The notes under the pieces are model-generated. The model did no database searches and had not been told where the DNA came from. It saw only the letters and a list, made by a program, of their open reading frames with translations. From Cyclobacterium roseum (GTDB lineage Bacteria; Bacteroidota; Bacteroidia; Cytophagales; Cyclobacteriaceae): 64,000 nt of DNA. The stretch is taken from the NCBI RefSeq assembly GCF_010119225.1, contig NZ_WNKF01000010.1, positions 1-64,000 on the forward strand, read 5' to 3'. A program made the translations under genes and the position numbers. Shown here one piece after another: positions 42,534 to 53,328 of this stretch (the first letter of the stretch is position 1; the number at the start of each line of letters is the position of its first letter).

Positions 42534-43487
42534 CTAAAAAACCTCTTTAGCTACCCGATAGGTAGCATCGGCCCGGCTCATGGTGTAATAATGGAGGGTG
42601 GGTACCCCATATGCGACCAACTCCTTGCTTTGCTGAATAGCCCATTCGATGCCCAATTCCTTTACATCCGAATTGGTCTTGCACTTTTCCAGTCCTGCCA
42701 ACAGGTCATCGGGTAGGTCCAGGTAGAAAATTTTGGGAAGGTTGACGATTTGTGAAAGGGTCGTAATGGGTTTCAATCCCGGAATGATGGGGATGTCTAT
42801 GCCCATCTCCCGCACTTTTTCTACGAAGGCAAAGAATTTTTTATTATCAAAAAACATTTGGGTAACGATGTAGCTGGCTCCGGCATCCACCTTTGCCTGT
42901 AGTTTTTTCAAGTCAAAATTCAGGCTGGGAGCTTCAAAATGCTTTTCGGGATAACCAGCTACGCCCACACAGAAATCGGTTCGAAAGCCAACTTCTGTTT
43001 CGTCATTTAGGTAGCGGCCATGATTCATGCCGACAATTTGGCCAACCAAATCGGAGGCGTACCGGTGCCCGTCCTTGTGGGGTACAAAGTTCGCTTCCGT
43101 CTTGGGGGCATCCCCACGCAGGGCCAGTACATTTTCCACGCCGATAAAATACAAGTCAATCAGGGCATTTTCGGTTTCCTCTTTTGAAAAGCCACCACAC
43201 AACAAGTGCGGCACAGCGTCAACCTTAAACCGGTTCATGATGGCGGCGCATATCCCCACCGTTCCCGGACGCTTCCGTGTGCTCACTTTTTCCAGCAAGC
43301 CATTGGCATGTTTTTTATAAATGTATTCTTCACGGTGATAGGTGACATCAATAAAAGGAGGCTGGAACTCCATCAGAGGAGCGATCCCCTCCAGAAGGTT
43401 ACTAAGGCTTTGCCCTTTCAATGGGGGCAGAATTTCAAAGGAAAATAATGTTTTCTCTGCAGCTTTTATGTACTCTGTTACTTTCAT
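42534..43487 (-). CDS. metF: 5,10-methylenetetrahydrofolate reductase
   Basis: A 317-residue flavoenzyme that reduces methylene-THF to methyl-THF, the methyl donor for MetH. A TIM barrel with the expected FSFEILPP start, DVTYHREEY, ALRGDAP and YIVTQMFFDN (FAD- and folate-site stretches) is visible. Length fits bacterial MetF. It is the last gene of the riboswitch-controlled methionine operon, 25 bp after the large MetH subunit. Confidence 0.96.
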   Translation of the reverse strand: MKVTEYIKAAEKTLFSFEILPPLKGQSLSNLLEGIAPLMEFQPPFIDVTYHREEYIYKKHANGLLEKVSTRKRPGTVGICAAIMNRFKVDAVPHLLCGGFSKEETENALIDLYFIGVENVLALRGDAPKTEANFVPHKDGHRYASDLVGQIVGMNHGRYLNDETEVGFRTDFCVGVAGYPEKHFEAPSLNFDLKKLQAKVDAGASYIVTQMFFDNKKFFAFVEKVREMGIDIPIIPGLKPITTLSQIVNLPKIFYLDLPDDLLAGLEKCKTNSDVKELGIEWAIQQSKELVAYGVPTLHYYTMSRADATYRVAKEVF

Positions 43488-43512
43488 TTCGTTTTTTTGA
43501 TATGCTCAGGCA

Positions 43513-46224
43513 TTAACCTTCGTGGGACAACTGAGGGGAATAGGATAAGTTCGGCGAAAGCCACCTTTCTGCCTGGGTCTTGGAGACCCCTTTACGCCGG
43601 GCATAATCTTCCACCTGGTCTTCCCCGATTTTTCCCAGCCCGAAGTATTTGCTTTCCGGATGCCCGAAATAATAGCCACTAACCGATGAGGTAGGATACA
43701 TCGCAAAACTATCGGTAAGGGTCATTCCAATATTTTTTTCCACCTCCAACAAATCAAATAAGGTGCGTTTCTCCGAGTGTTCCGGACAGGCAGGGTACCC
43801 GGGAGCCGGACGTATTCCCGTATAGGATTCCCTTATCAGCCCCTCATTGTCCAGCAATTCATCCGGATCGTAGCCCCAATACACTTTCCTTACCTGTTCG
43901 TGCAGGTACTCTGCTGCTGCTTCGGCAAGTCTATCTGCCATGGCCTTCAGCATGATATCGTTGTAATCGTCCCCTTCTTCCTGAAAGGCTTTAATTTTAG
44001 CTTCAATTCCAAGGCCAGCCGTGACGGCAAATCCCCCGAAATAATCCTTTTTCTTTGGATGGATGTAGTCCGCCAGGCTACGGTTGGGAACCCCTTTGCC
44101 CTTTCGTCCCTGTTGTCGTAGAAAATGGAACACAAACTGCTTGCTGGAAGTAAACTCCGGATCAACCAATAAGTCATCTCCCGAGCGGTGAACGGGAAAC
44201 AGCCCCAGGACGGCTTTGGCTTTCAACCACCTTTCATTCACAATCCGATCCAGCATGTTGTTGGCATCATTATAAAGTTTCAACGCCTCCTTACCGACTA
44301 CCGGATCCTTTAATATTTTAGGAAATTTACCTGCCAACATCCAGGTACTAAAAAAGGGGGTCCAATCAATGTATTTTCGAATAATGCCCAGGTCCAGATG
44401 TTCCAGTACTTGTACGCCCAGCTTTTTGGGGATAAGCGGCTGATAAGCAGACCAGTCCAATTGAACCGGATTCGTTTTGGCTTCCTTATAGGTCACCAAC
44501 TGCTTTACCTGCTGCTTGGCCTCATGTTCATCGCGCAACTTGCTGTACAATGCCTTCATTTCGAGTCGGTATTTTTCCTTGGTATCTTTGCTGATCGCCT
44601 CTCCTGCTACCGGTACGGATTTCGAAGCATCTGCTACATGCACCACGGTACCACTGTATACCGGGTCAATTTTAACGGCCGTATGAATTCGGGAAGTGGT
44701 GGCACCACCTATCAATAAGGGAATTTTAAGCCCTCTTCTTTCCATCTCTGAGGCCACATTCACCATTTCGTCAAGCGATGGCGTGATCAATCCACTCAAA
44801 CCAATGATATCCACTTGCTGGGCCACCGCTTCGTCAATGATCTTTTCCGTTTCCACCATGACCCCCAAATCGATGATTTTGTAACTATTACAGGCCAAAA
44901 CCACTCCCACAATATTCTTTCCTATATCGTGAACGTCGCCTTTCACCGTGGCCAGTAGGATCCGGTTAATGTTATCAGATTTTGCATCGTCAGCTTCATT
45001 TTCTTCCGGGAGCGGCATGAAGGGCTCCAGGTAGGCTACCGCCTTTTTCATCACCCGGGCGCTTTTCACCACCTGCGGTAAAAACATCTTCCCTTCTCCA
45101 AAAAGGTCGCCAACCACATTCATTCCATCCATCAGGGGGCCTTCGATTACTTTTAGAGGGTCGTTTAGAGACAGCCGGGCTTCTTCGGTATCTTCCACAA
45201 TATGGTCCAGAATACCTTTCACCAGGGCATGTTGTATGCGCTTTTCTACGGGTTGACTTCTCCAGGCTTCATCGGTCTTACTTTTCTTACCCTGGGATTT
45301 TACCGTTTCTGCAAAATCCAGGAGACGCTCGGTGGCATCCTCCCGCCGGTTCCAGATCACATCCTCCACGTGTTGCAATAGGTCCTTCGGGATGTCATCA
45401 TAAATCTCCAACATGCTTGGATTGACGATTCCCATATCCATGCCGTTTTTGATGGCATGGTATAAAAACACCGCATGCATGGCCTCTCTGACCGGGTTAT
45501 TTCCTCGAAAGGAAAAGGACACATTACTTACGCCTCCACTGACTTTTGCACCCGGAAGGTGATCCTTGATCCATCGGGTTGCTCTGAAAAAATCGATCGC
45601 ATTGGTCCTATGCTCATCCATTCCTGTGGCTACGGGAAAAATATTGGGGTCGAAAATAATATCCTGCGGATTAAACCTTACCTCCCGGGTAAGAATGTCG
45701 TAACTCCGCTGACAAATTTGTATCCTTCGTTCATAGCTATCGGCCTGCCCCTTTTCGTCGAAGGCCATGACGACGACAGCGGCCCCAAATTTTTTGATGG
45801 TTTTGGCCTGCTGGATGAATTCCTCCTCGCCATTTTTCAAACTGATGGAATTGACGATGCCTTTGCCCTGTATGCATTTAAGGCCAGCAAGAATAATTTT
45901 CCACTTGGAGCTATCTACCATCACCGGGATCCGGCAGATCTCGGGTTCGGAAGCAATCAAATTCAGGAATTTTACCATGGCGGCTTCGCCATCGAGCATG
46001 GCTTCATCCATGCACACGTCCAGAATCTGAGCACCTCCCCGCACCTGGTCCAGGGCTACTTCCAGTGCTTCGTCATAATTGCCATTCAGGATCAGCCTGG
46101 CAAATTTTTTGGAACCGGTTACATTGGTTCTTTCCCCGATATTTACAAAATTGATCGCCGGACCAAAAACCAAGGGTTCCAATCCGGAAAGTTTCAATGT
46201 GGGTTTGTTGTTCGTTTCGCTCAT
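43513..46224 (-). CDS. metH: Methionine synthase, pterin-, cobalamin-binding and activation domains
   Basis: A 903-residue protein corresponding to the C-terminal three quarters of B12-dependent methionine synthase. In order: methyl-THF-binding barrel ([16 protein letters not shown] near 25), four-helix cap (about 330-420), cobalamin-binding Rossmann domain with DVHDIGKN (His ligand, about residue 426) and the reactivation domain at the end ([20 protein letters not shown]). The homocysteine-binding part is encoded separately just upstream, 4 bp away. The two products must work together to transfer methyl from methyl-THF to homocysteine. Confidence 0.96.
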   Translation of the reverse strand: MSETNNKPTLKLSGLEPLVFGPAINFVNIGERTNVTGSKKFARLILNGNYDEALEVALDQVRGGAQILDVCMDEAMLDGEAAMVKFLNLIASEPEICRIPVMVDSSKWKIILAGLKCIQGKGIVNSISLKNGEEEFIQQAKTIKKFGAAVVVMAFDEKGQADSYERRIQICQRSYDILTREVRFNPQDIIFDPNIFPVATGMDEHRTNAIDFFRATRWIKDHLPGAKVSGGVSNVSFSFRGNNPVREAMHAVFLYHAIKNGMDMGIVNPSMLEIYDDIPKDLLQHVEDVIWNRREDATERLLDFAETVKSQGKKSKTDEAWRSQPVEKRIQHALVKGILDHIVEDTEEARLSLNDPLKVIEGPLMDGMNVVGDLFGEGKMFLPQVVKSARVMKKAVAYLEPFMPLPEENEADDAKSDNINRILLATVKGDVHDIGKNIVGVVLACNSYKIIDLGVMVETEKIIDEAVAQQVDIIGLSGLITPSLDEMVNVASEMERRGLKIPLLIGGATTSRIHTAVKIDPVYSGTVVHVADASKSVPVAGEAISKDTKEKYRLEMKALYSKLRDEHEAKQQVKQLVTYKEAKTNPVQLDWSAYQPLIPKKLGVQVLEHLDLGIIRKYIDWTPFFSTWMLAGKFPKILKDPVVGKEALKLYNDANNMLDRIVNERWLKAKAVLGLFPVHRSGDDLLVDPEFTSSKQFVFHFLRQQGRKGKGVPNRSLADYIHPKKKDYFGGFAVTAGLGIEAKIKAFQEEGDDYNDIMLKAMADRLAEAAAEYLHEQVRKVYWGYDPDELLDNEGLIRESYTGIRPAPGYPACPEHSEKRTLFDLLEVEKNIGMTLTDSFAMYPTSSVSGYYFGHPESKYFGLGKIGEDQVEDYARRKGVSKTQAERWLSPNLSYSPQLSHEG

Positions 46225-46228
46225 GAAA

Positions 46229-47272
46229 TTATTTTTCTGGAATAGATGCCTTTAATTGCCGCGGCGAAAATTTGGATGCTGTGTTGGAAATGGCTGCTAT
46301 GTGTTCGGGAGTGGTACCGCAACATCCACCCACGACGTTGACCCAACCTTCCTCAAGAAAAGCTTCGAGCTGTTCGTTCATCTCTCCGGGTCCCTGATCG
46401 TATTTACCAAATTCATTAGGTAAACCCGCATTGGGATAGACACTGACGTAAAAAGGGGCATTTTCTGCCAATACTTTCAGGTACGGCCGGAGTTCTTTTG
46501 CTCCCAAGGCACAATTAAGACCGATGCTCAACAAGGGAACATGAGAAAGCGAAATCAAGAAGGCCTCCGTCGTCTGTCCCGAGAGGGTCCTGCCAGAGGC
46601 ATCCGTAATGGTTCCGGAAACCATGATGGGAATCCCCCCCTCATGCGGATCCAACGGAATGCTCCGCTTCTCAAAAACCTCCTGTATAGCATACAGTGCC
46701 GCCTTGGCGTTAAGCGTATCGAAAACCGTTTCTACAAGTAGTATGTCTACCTCCCCATCGAGCAGTCCTTCTACCTGCTCACTGTAAGCCTCTACTAGCT
46801 GATCAAAGTTAATGGCCCGGAATCCGGGGTCGTTCACATCGGGTGAAAGGGAAGCAGTTCGATTGGTAGGACCGATAGCTCCGGCGACAAATCGGGGCTT
46901 TTTCGGATTGGATGCCGTACAGGCATCGGCCACTTCCCTGGCCAGTTTTGCCGATTCAAAATTGAGCTGGTAAGCCAGGTCGGCCAATCCATAATCTTCC
47001 TGGGCGATGGAGGTACTGCTGAAGGTATTGGTTTCAACAATATCCGCACCGGCATCAAAATACGCTTTATGGATATCCTTGATTATTTCAGGCCGGGTAA
47101 GGGAAAGCAGGTCATTATTTCCTCTAAGTGATTTTTTAACACCATACAAGGCCTCATTTCTAAAATCCTCCTCCTGCAGGGCATACCGCTGAATCATGGT
47201 ACCCATGGCTCCGTCCAAAATCAAGATTTTTTTCTGTAACTGCTGCAGTAATAATTCGGTTCTGTTTGGCAT
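46229..47272 (-). CDS. Methionine synthase, homocysteine-binding subunit (split MetH)
   Basis: A 347-residue homocysteine S-methyltransferase domain protein, equal to the N-terminal part of MetH. The zinc site is formed by Cys in [10 protein letters not shown] and the pair in [12 protein letters not shown] near the C-terminus. [15 protein letters not shown] near 19-33 is the typical opening. Translation begins about 75 bp after the SAM-I riboswitch. Splitting of MetH is known from other Bacteroidota, so this is not a frameshift: both frames are complete, with their own starts and only 4 bp between. Confidence 0.95.
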   Translation of the reverse strand: MPNRTELLLQQLQKKILILDGAMGTMIQRYALQEEDFRNEALYGVKKSLRGNNDLLSLTRPEIIKDIHKAYFDAGADIVETNTFSSTSIAQEDYGLADLAYQLNFESAKLAREVADACTASNPKKPRFVAGAIGPTNRTASLSPDVNDPGFRAINFDQLVEAYSEQVEGLLDGEVDILLVETVFDTLNAKAALYAIQEVFEKRSIPLDPHEGGIPIMVSGTITDASGRTLSGQTTEAFLISLSHVPLLSIGLNCALGAKELRPYLKVLAENAPFYVSVYPNAGLPNEFGKYDQGPGEMNEQLEAFLEEGWVNVVGGCCGTTPEHIAAISNTASKFSPRQLKASIPEK

Positions 47273-47347
47273 GTTGTCGTAATTTATAAAAAACTTATAC
47301 GAGCATGAACCGGCGTAAAACTAGAAAGGTTTATCTAACTTTTTCGG

Positions 47348-47445
47348 CTCATCTTTATCCGGCATTTCCGGAACGGGAATTAGCACCTTGTCACATCAGG
47401 TTGCTAAGACATCATAGGGCCCTACCCTCCGTCTTTCTCGATAAG
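47348..47445 (-). ncRNA. SAM-I (S-box) riboswitch
   Basis: On the minus strand the leader reads CTTATCGAGAAAGACGGAGG, then GGGCCCTATG, AGCAACCTGATGTGACAAGG, TGCTAATTCC and finally GATAAAGATGAG. These are the conserved blocks of the SAM-I family in the right order: P1 strands (CTTATC / GATAAAGATGAG), the kink-turn-side GGAGGG block, GCAACC and the AAGGTGCTAATTCC core. Binding of S-adenosylmethionine should reduce expression of the metH-metF operon. The expression platform would lie in 47273-47347. Confidence 0.95.
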
Positions 47446-47451
47446 CAATGC

Positions 47452-47459
47452 CAAAAGTA
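47452..47459 (-). promoter_or_regulatory. Promoter -7 box of the methionine operon
   Basis: On the minus strand TACTTTTG fits TAnnTTTG exactly and ends 6 bp before the riboswitch, so transcription would begin at the first riboswitch bases. A T-rich -33 region lies upstream without a sharp TTTG at ideal spacing. Confidence 0.6.
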
Positions 47460-47549
47460 ACAGGAATTCAGCAAAAAAAATCCCTTTTTTTAAAAAACTT
47501 TGCTTTGGAAAGGTAAAATGAGAATTAGAAAAATGGAGATCCACCCTGC

Positions 47550-48860
47550 TTAGGGGCGAAGACCCAGGCCTATCTGGAAATAGGGACCGGAAAGATACCT
47601 TGCCATGGAGAGTTCACCAAGACGATACCGACTCAACGGAACTTCGTATCCCGCATGAAGAGAATAAACAAACCGAAAGGTGTTTTTTGAAAGCGGCATG
47701 GAATAGGATATCAAAAGTTCTGATTTACTCATGATCCCACTGTTTCGCAGGTACCCGTCAAAATCAGGTTCTTCAAACAACAAGGGGAAATCGGGTTTAT
47801 TCTTACTTTCAAGCGTGTAGCGGATATTACCGTAGCCAATTCCACCGATGACACCCATTTCCAGATTGCGGCGCTTGTACAGCTGATAGCCATAATTTCC
47901 ATACACCCGCACACTATTTAGCGTCTGTTGGTAATCTTCACTTGCTTGCCCGCTATTGGCGACGTTTACTACATCTACTCCGTAAATCCACCTTCTGTTT
48001 TCTCCCAGAATTTTCATCCCCAGGTTAGAAGGAGTGCTTCCCAATGGATTCCATCCATTTTCCTGCAAGTAAGCATTTAACCGCTCGGGGTTCCGGAAGG
48101 TTTTTCCATAAAAGAAATGTACTCCAATTCCTGCGTCGGGAAAAAACAAGTTTTGATCTGGCATGGAGAGTGCCGCTCCCAATCGAAAAAAGGCCCCACT
48201 TTGCAGGTTATCGAAGGTAATGTCGTTCAATTTCCAGGCTCCTTCGAAAGGACTGAAGGAATACCCGAATTTTCCTAAAATCCCCAAATTCTCTTCGAAA
48301 AGGGGTAGGGGTATATCGTACCCAAACTGAAAGCCAATTTCCGTCAGAAACCCACCCAAATTGGAGCTGCCTCTCTGAATGTCATGCTGACGAATAAGAA
48401 ACCCCTGGGCCGGCTGATCCAGAAAACTTCCCAAATCCGTCACCTTTCGGTCATCGGTGAGCATTTGAAAATTAAGGTACCCTGCTCCAAGAGACATGTA
48501 GTGGATCAAGTGAAAGCGGCCCTCCTCGGTGAGTGAATACCCAATATTCAGATAAAAACGGGTGGTACGATGATCCAGGGTGTAATCCCGGAAATAAGAA
48601 TTGGTGCCGTTATTCTGAAAAAGCTCAAAACCCAAGATGAAATCTGTCAGGCGATACTGGTACCCCAGACCAAATGTTCTATAACCTCCCCTAAGGGGGG
48701 AAATCCCCTTCTCGGCCAACATGTCATTAAACTCCCGAATGTTGGATCCGGAGCTTCCCAAAAGAAAATAAAGGGTCGACCGCTCGGATAGGTTCTCCTG
48801 AGCCTGCAGACTTCCAGTCAGGCCTAGAAAGAGCAGCAAAACAAATAAAATTCCTCTCAT
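47550..48860 (-). CDS. Outer-membrane beta-barrel protein
   Basis: A 436-residue protein with a signal peptide (MRGILFVLLLFLGLTGSLQAQ) and a long series of amphipathic strands with many aromatic residues, ending GPYFQIGLGLRP. No defined family recognised. Similar proteins in this phylum are annotated only as outer-membrane proteins. The frame up to 48914 adds 18 residues before the signal peptide and is less likely. It lies after the large histidine kinase gene on the same strand, 77 bp apart. Confidence 0.75.
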   Translation of the reverse strand: MRGILFVLLLFLGLTGSLQAQENLSERSTLYFLLGSSGSNIREFNDMLAEKGISPLRGGYRTFGLGYQYRLTDFILGFELFQNNGTNSYFRDYTLDHRTTRFYLNIGYSLTEEGRFHLIHYMSLGAGYLNFQMLTDDRKVTDLGSFLDQPAQGFLIRQHDIQRGSSNLGGFLTEIGFQFGYDIPLPLFEENLGILGKFGYSFSPFEGAWKLNDITFDNLQSGAFFRLGAALSMPDQNLFFPDAGIGVHFFYGKTFRNPERLNAYLQENGWNPLGSTPSNLGMKILGENRRWIYGVDVVNVANSGQASEDYQQTLNSVRVYGNYGYQLYKRRNLEMGVIGGIGYGNIRYTLESKNKPDFPLLFEEPDFDGYLRNSGIMSKSELLISYSMPLSKNTFRFVYSLHAGYEVPLSRYRLGELSMARYLSGPYFQIGLGLRP

Positions 48861-48937
48861 AATGCCGTTTAAAGATGCAAAGGTAGAACTTAAACCGGGG
48901 AAAAACCATACCACTCACCTATTTCATCCTGCCTGGA

Positions 48938-51900
48938 TCAAAGGTATTTGATGATTTTACCATAGAGGTTTTCCGGAGTAAACGGTTTCGATATGTAGTC
49001 GTCCATTCCCGATGCCTCCAGCTGGTCTTTTACTTCGATCAGGGAAGAAGCCGTTAAGGCTATTATGGGGACATTTCTCTTGGATAGCAGGTCGAGTTTA
49101 CGAATAATCTTAGCTACTTCAAACCCATCCATTTCGGGCATTTGCAAATCCAGAAGCACCAGGTCAAAATCATCTTTGAAAAAATAATCCAGGGCAATTT
49201 TTCCATTTGCGGCAAAGCTGATTTCTCCCACTCCCCATTTGGAAAGGTATTTTTTCAGAAGCACCTGATTGACTTGATTGTCCTCTGCCACCAAAATTTT
49301 CTTTTCTCCCAATTTCCCATTTTCATGAATGGTGTGCGTTGCCTTCAATTCCTGCACTTCATCCTGAATCTCAAAATCTACTTCAAACCAAAAGGTAGAT
49401 CCCTCCCCCAATTTGGATTCCAGGTGAATGTCGGTCCCAAAAAGTTTGGTAAGCTTCTTCACAATGGCAAGCCCCAGTCCGGTACCTCCATATTTTCTGG
49501 TGGTATCGGAGCTGGCTTGGGTAAAGGCATCAAAAATGGAATTAATCTTACTTCTGGCGATCCCTATTCCCGTGTCTTTTACAGCAAAACGGACCGTCAC
49601 CCAGTTCTCTTTTTGTTTCACCTGTTCCAGTGTAATTTTTATGTAACCCCTGTCTGTGAATTTAATCGCATTACTCACCAGATTGTTGAGTATTTGGGCA
49701 ATACGGACCGGATCGCCTATCAGCAATTTAGGAAGTTCAAAATCAGGCTCATAAATAATCTCCAGCGATTTATCCCGAATTTGATACGAATAGGAATGAA
49801 TGATTCTGTTTATCAGGTTTTTTGGCTCAAAGGGTACTTTCTCCAGGATGAGTTTTCCGGAATCAATTTTATTGAAATCCAGGATGTCGTTAATTAGGCC
49901 CAGAAGGTTTTCAGCCGAAAATTGCAGGGTTCGGAGATTCTCCAACTGATCCTCCCTGGGGTTATCCTCCAAGAGCAGGTGCGAAAGCCCAATTACCGCA
50001 TTCATGGGGGTTCGGATCTCATGACTCATAACAGACAGAAATTGACTCTTTGCATTGAGTGCGGATTCTGCCTTATCCTTGGCTTTGCGAAGTTCTTTTT
50101 GGGTTTCTTTGAGTTTGGTAATGTCCCTGGCAATTCCGGTGTAATAGCGGACCTCTCCTTTTTCATCTTTGATCACCTTTCCGCTGGAACTAAAAACCCT
50201 GAAGTGTCCTTTCTTATGCCGAAGTCTGAATTCAAATTCCGGGTTTTCCTGAAAATAACTGATGGGACTGGCTTCCCCGTCCAAAAAAACCTGTGCGTCT
50301 TCAGGATGTAGAAAATCCGTAAAATCCCCACTCGTAAATTCATAGGTCTCGTAGCCCAGAAATTGCTTGATATTGGGAGAAACGTAGCTCAGCTCCATCT
50401 GGGCCGTGATCGAAAAAATAATCTCGGTGGACTCTTCCACCAGATTTCGGTATTTAATTTCGCTTTTTTTCAGTTCTTTTTTCGCCTTGTATTCCTCTGA
50501 AATATCACGAACGATTGCCAGGTAATATTCCAATTGTCCTCCATAATAAATGGGCTTGGCAGTCAACTCATAAAACCGACTCATGTAGGGGATCACTTTG
50601 CTGACGGTATTCTTTTTCTCCAAGGCATCTTTAAACAAAGGCTCTACTTCATCCAGGGTGGTGGTATGGACTTCCTGAATGGATTTACCTTCGAAATAGG
50701 TCTTGTCCAGCCCCCAATATTTAAAATTTGACCCTTCTGCCACCAGGTATTTCAGGTGTCTATCTATAAGAAAAACATTGGTATGAGGGATATTTGATGC
50801 CAGGACCCGGTACCTGTTTTTTATTTTTTCGATTTCCAGGCGGTCGTTTTTCCGTTCGGTGACATCGTGTAGCAGCCCTTCATAAAGCAGGACGTTCCCC
50901 TGCTGGTCGAAGACCGGTCGTATTTTATCTTCCACCCAGCGGTAAGTCCCATCCCCTGAAAGCAACCGGTATTCCCGGTTATATTGGGTTTTTTCCGGGT
51001 GGTTTAATTCTTTCTCAAAAACACCCAAATCTTCCGGATGGATGAAATCCAACAAACTGGCAGCTTGTTCGATCAACTGCTCGGCCTGATAACCAAATTG
51101 ATTGATGTTTTCGGTGATAAATGAAAGCTTAAAGCCCTGGTTGGGCGCCACCTCAAATAAAATGGCAGGACTATTTTCAACGATTAACTTCGCCTTTTTC
51201 GCCATTTCCTCCCGTTGAATTTTGGAGGTGATATTCCGAATCAGAAACGAATAACCGATCTTTTCTATTTCTATATTCTTGATGGGCTTGACCGAAACCT
51301 CGTAGGGCTGAACCTGACCGGAATTATCCAGGATCTGTAATTCTTCCACCCAGATTCCCAGGTCCTCCGCTTTTCGAACCAGGCTCTGAAAAGATTTGGA
51401 TGGCGGATTGGTAATCTTAAAAAAGTCACTTATTTTACCTTGTCCATTGGGTTGAGGTTCCCCTTCAAATATTGCTGCCTGATTCATATAAATCACTTTC
51501 AGGTTCAGATCGGTAACGTAGATGGGTTCGTTGACCTGAGCGAGGATTTGCGATTCAAAAAGCAGCTTTCGCTCTACCGTCTTCTTCTCGGTGATGTCAT
51601 TGCAATAGCCGAACACCTCCAGGTTCCCCTGAGATGTTAACTGATTTACCTGAACTCCGTAAGCAATGTATTTTTCCTTACCATTGATCGTGGTGAAAAT
51701 AAATTCGCCCGAAACAGACTTCCTCTGGTTAATGGCCTTCTGAACCATCGATTTCACCCTTTCTTTATCTTTCAGTCGTATCAGGTTCAAGAAATTTCGG
51801 ATGCTGGTGCCATCGGTATCCGGGTCCATTTCAAAGATCCGATTGATCCCTTTTGAAAAATAAATTTTTCGATCGGAATTGTTGAAACGCCAGGAACCGG

Positions 51901-52885
51901 ATTTGGCGAGTATCTCCGTAGAGCTAAGTAGTTTTTCGTTTCTAAAAAGCCTGGATTTGGTAGATCGGTTAATGAATGCCGCCCCGAACACATCTCCCAA
52001 TTGCTTGAGAATGTATTCATCCCGGTGGTTTTGTACCCAATGCTTTTGCCGGGAAGAACTGCTCAAGGTATAGAGGCCCAATAACTTATTTTCTGCAAAA
52101 ATGGGGACGAGTATAAAGGCCCGTATACCAAACCTTTCGGCCATCATTGCCTCAAAAGGATGTAGGTCTGGAAACTCCTGTAAATCATTGATGGCACGAA
52201 ACCTGGAATCCTTCAGTTTTTTCATAAAACTGGCCTGCCCGGAAAAAGAGAGCGATTTCTCTATTTTTATTGAAGGATGGACCGTGTCTTTTTCCCATTC
52301 AAAGACACATTCCAGTACTTCTATTTCCTGATAAACCAGAAAAAAATTAGCCCGATCGGCACCCTGTGCGTTGGCGATCATTGACAGGGCCTTGAGGAAA
52401 ACCTGATCCCATTCATCATCGGTAGCATTTAAAAACCGCGTGGAAACCCAATTGATCATCCGCTCAAATTCTACCTTGCGATGGAGCAAGTGCTCTGCAT
52501 TTTGCGAGGGGTTCGAGGCCTCTCTTTCAATACCGTTCTTTGATCCTGCAGTACCTTCTTCCCTGAACCCGGTCAGCAGGCAGATTTTCCCTATACCATC
52601 TGCCTGTTTTCCTGTAATTTTTAATTTTAATTGCGGCTTATTTTCTTCCCCATCAAAAAGATACTCAAACATCAACCCCTTTTCCTGCTCACTTTCGAAA
52701 TACGATTGAATTTCCGGGATCAGACCATCAAAACCCGCGAGATAGGCCTTCCAATCGGTCCCGTTCTTCTTATAGGGAGACCAGTCACCTTCCGATAAAA
52801 GAAGTTGATTTCCATTAAAAACCAAAAATAGTTCGCTTCCATTTTTAGAGCGTTGAAATAGATTTTGCTCAAATCCTTTTTCCAT
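48938..52885 (-). CDS. Hybrid sensor histidine kinase with GAF and multiple PAS domains
   Basis: A 1315-residue soluble kinase without membrane helices. Modules in order: N-terminal region to about 125, GAF-type domain about 140-300, five PAS/PAC domains between about 320 and 935 (each ending in ITERKxxE- or ISEEYKAKKELK-type linkers), HisKA with H-box SVMSHEIRTPMN near 955, HATPase (N-box NNLVSNAIKF, G-boxes DTGIGIA and GTGLGLAIV) and a C-terminal receiver with LLDLQMPEMDG near 1244. The chain of sensors suggests cytoplasmic input such as redox, light or small molecules; none can be identified. An output regulator is not encoded next to it. Confidence 0.95.
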   Translation of the reverse strand: MEKGFEQNLFQRSKNGSELFLVFNGNQLLLSEGDWSPYKKNGTDWKAYLAGFDGLIPEIQSYFESEQEKGLMFEYLFDGEENKPQLKLKITGKQADGIGKICLLTGFREEGTAGSKNGIEREASNPSQNAEHLLHRKVEFERMINWVSTRFLNATDDEWDQVFLKALSMIANAQGADRANFFLVYQEIEVLECVFEWEKDTVHPSIKIEKSLSFSGQASFMKKLKDSRFRAINDLQEFPDLHPFEAMMAERFGIRAFILVPIFAENKLLGLYTLSSSSRQKHWVQNHRDEYILKQLGDVFGAAFINRSTKSRLFRNEKLLSSTEILAKSGSWRFNNSDRKIYFSKGINRIFEMDPDTDGTSIRNFLNLIRLKDKERVKSMVQKAINQRKSVSGEFIFTTINGKEKYIAYGVQVNQLTSQGNLEVFGYCNDITEKKTVERKLLFESQILAQVNEPIYVTDLNLKVIYMNQAAIFEGEPQPNGQGKISDFFKITNPPSKSFQSLVRKAEDLGIWVEELQILDNSGQVQPYEVSVKPIKNIEIEKIGYSFLIRNITSKIQREEMAKKAKLIVENSPAILFEVAPNQGFKLSFITENINQFGYQAEQLIEQAASLLDFIHPEDLGVFEKELNHPEKTQYNREYRLLSGDGTYRWVEDKIRPVFDQQGNVLLYEGLLHDVTERKNDRLEIEKIKNRYRVLASNIPHTNVFLIDRHLKYLVAEGSNFKYWGLDKTYFEGKSIQEVHTTTLDEVEPLFKDALEKKNTVSKVIPYMSRFYELTAKPIYYGGQLEYYLAIVRDISEEYKAKKELKKSEIKYRNLVEESTEIIFSITAQMELSYVSPNIKQFLGYETYEFTSGDFTDFLHPEDAQVFLDGEASPISYFQENPEFEFRLRHKKGHFRVFSSSGKVIKDEKGEVRYYTGIARDITKLKETQKELRKAKDKAESALNAKSQFLSVMSHEIRTPMNAVIGLSHLLLEDNPREDQLENLRTLQFSAENLLGLINDILDFNKIDSGKLILEKVPFEPKNLINRIIHSYSYQIRDKSLEIIYEPDFELPKLLIGDPVRIAQILNNLVSNAIKFTDRGYIKITLEQVKQKENWVTVRFAVKDTGIGIARSKINSIFDAFTQASSDTTRKYGGTGLGLAIVKKLTKLFGTDIHLESKLGEGSTFWFEVDFEIQDEVQELKATHTIHENGKLGEKKILVAEDNQVNQVLLKKYLSKWGVGEISFAANGKIALDYFFKDDFDLVLLDLQMPEMDGFEVAKIIRKLDLLSKRNVPIIALTASSLIEVKDQLEASGMDDYISKPFTPENLYGKIIKYL

Positions 52886-53071
52886 TTTAAAAACTGGGTA
52901 ATTTATTCTTAACCGCAGGAAAATCAGTCTGATACGCCACGGGTTTTGCTTCTCACTATCAATCCCTCAAGTTACTAACAAAAATCAATTTCATCACAAA
53001 TTTATCCTAATAATATAGGCATAACGTAGTTTCACTCCTATACAGGAAAACAAATAGGGCAAACCGAGTTA

Positions 53072-53314
53072 CTATTCCTGCGCCAATTCTTTTACCAATT
53101 GTTCCAGATCGCCTTTTTTAATGAGTTCATTTTTTATAACTACTACGGGACCGGATTTGCAACAGTCCATGCATTTTGTCTTCACCAATTTAAATTTTCC
53201 GCGAAAAGGTTTCTCGTTAATGGTCTCTTTTATAGCTTCCGCAAAGGCTTTGCCTCCGTTTGACTTGCAATCCGATCCAGTACAGGCAAAGATAAATGTT
53301 CTTCTTTTCTTCAT
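53072..53314 (-). CDS. Thioredoxin-like [2Fe-2S] ferredoxin-domain protein
   Basis: An 80-residue protein with cysteines at 11 and 16 (CTGSDC) and at 48, 51 and 52 (CMDCC), the pattern of small thioredoxin-like [2Fe-2S] ferredoxins related to NuoE and cyanobacterial sucrose-cluster ferredoxins. No partner enzyme is adjacent, so the electron acceptor is unknown. The DUF819 gene lies 14 bp upstream on the same strand. Confidence 0.88.
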   Translation of the reverse strand: MKKRRTFIFACTGSDCKSNGGKAFAEAIKETINEKPFRGKFKLVKTKCMDCCKSGPVVVIKNELIKKGDLEQLVKELAQE

Positions 53315-53328
53315 CGGCTATCAATAAA

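Noticed and set aside
43513-47272. Frameshifted or broken metH
   Set aside because: Both parts have full domains, own starts and a 4-bp gap; split MetH is a known arrangement in this phylum.
48938-52885. Operon of the histidine kinase with the 47550-48860 outer-membrane gene as a signalling pair
   Set aside because: Only orientation and a 77-bp gap support it; no functional link is visible.
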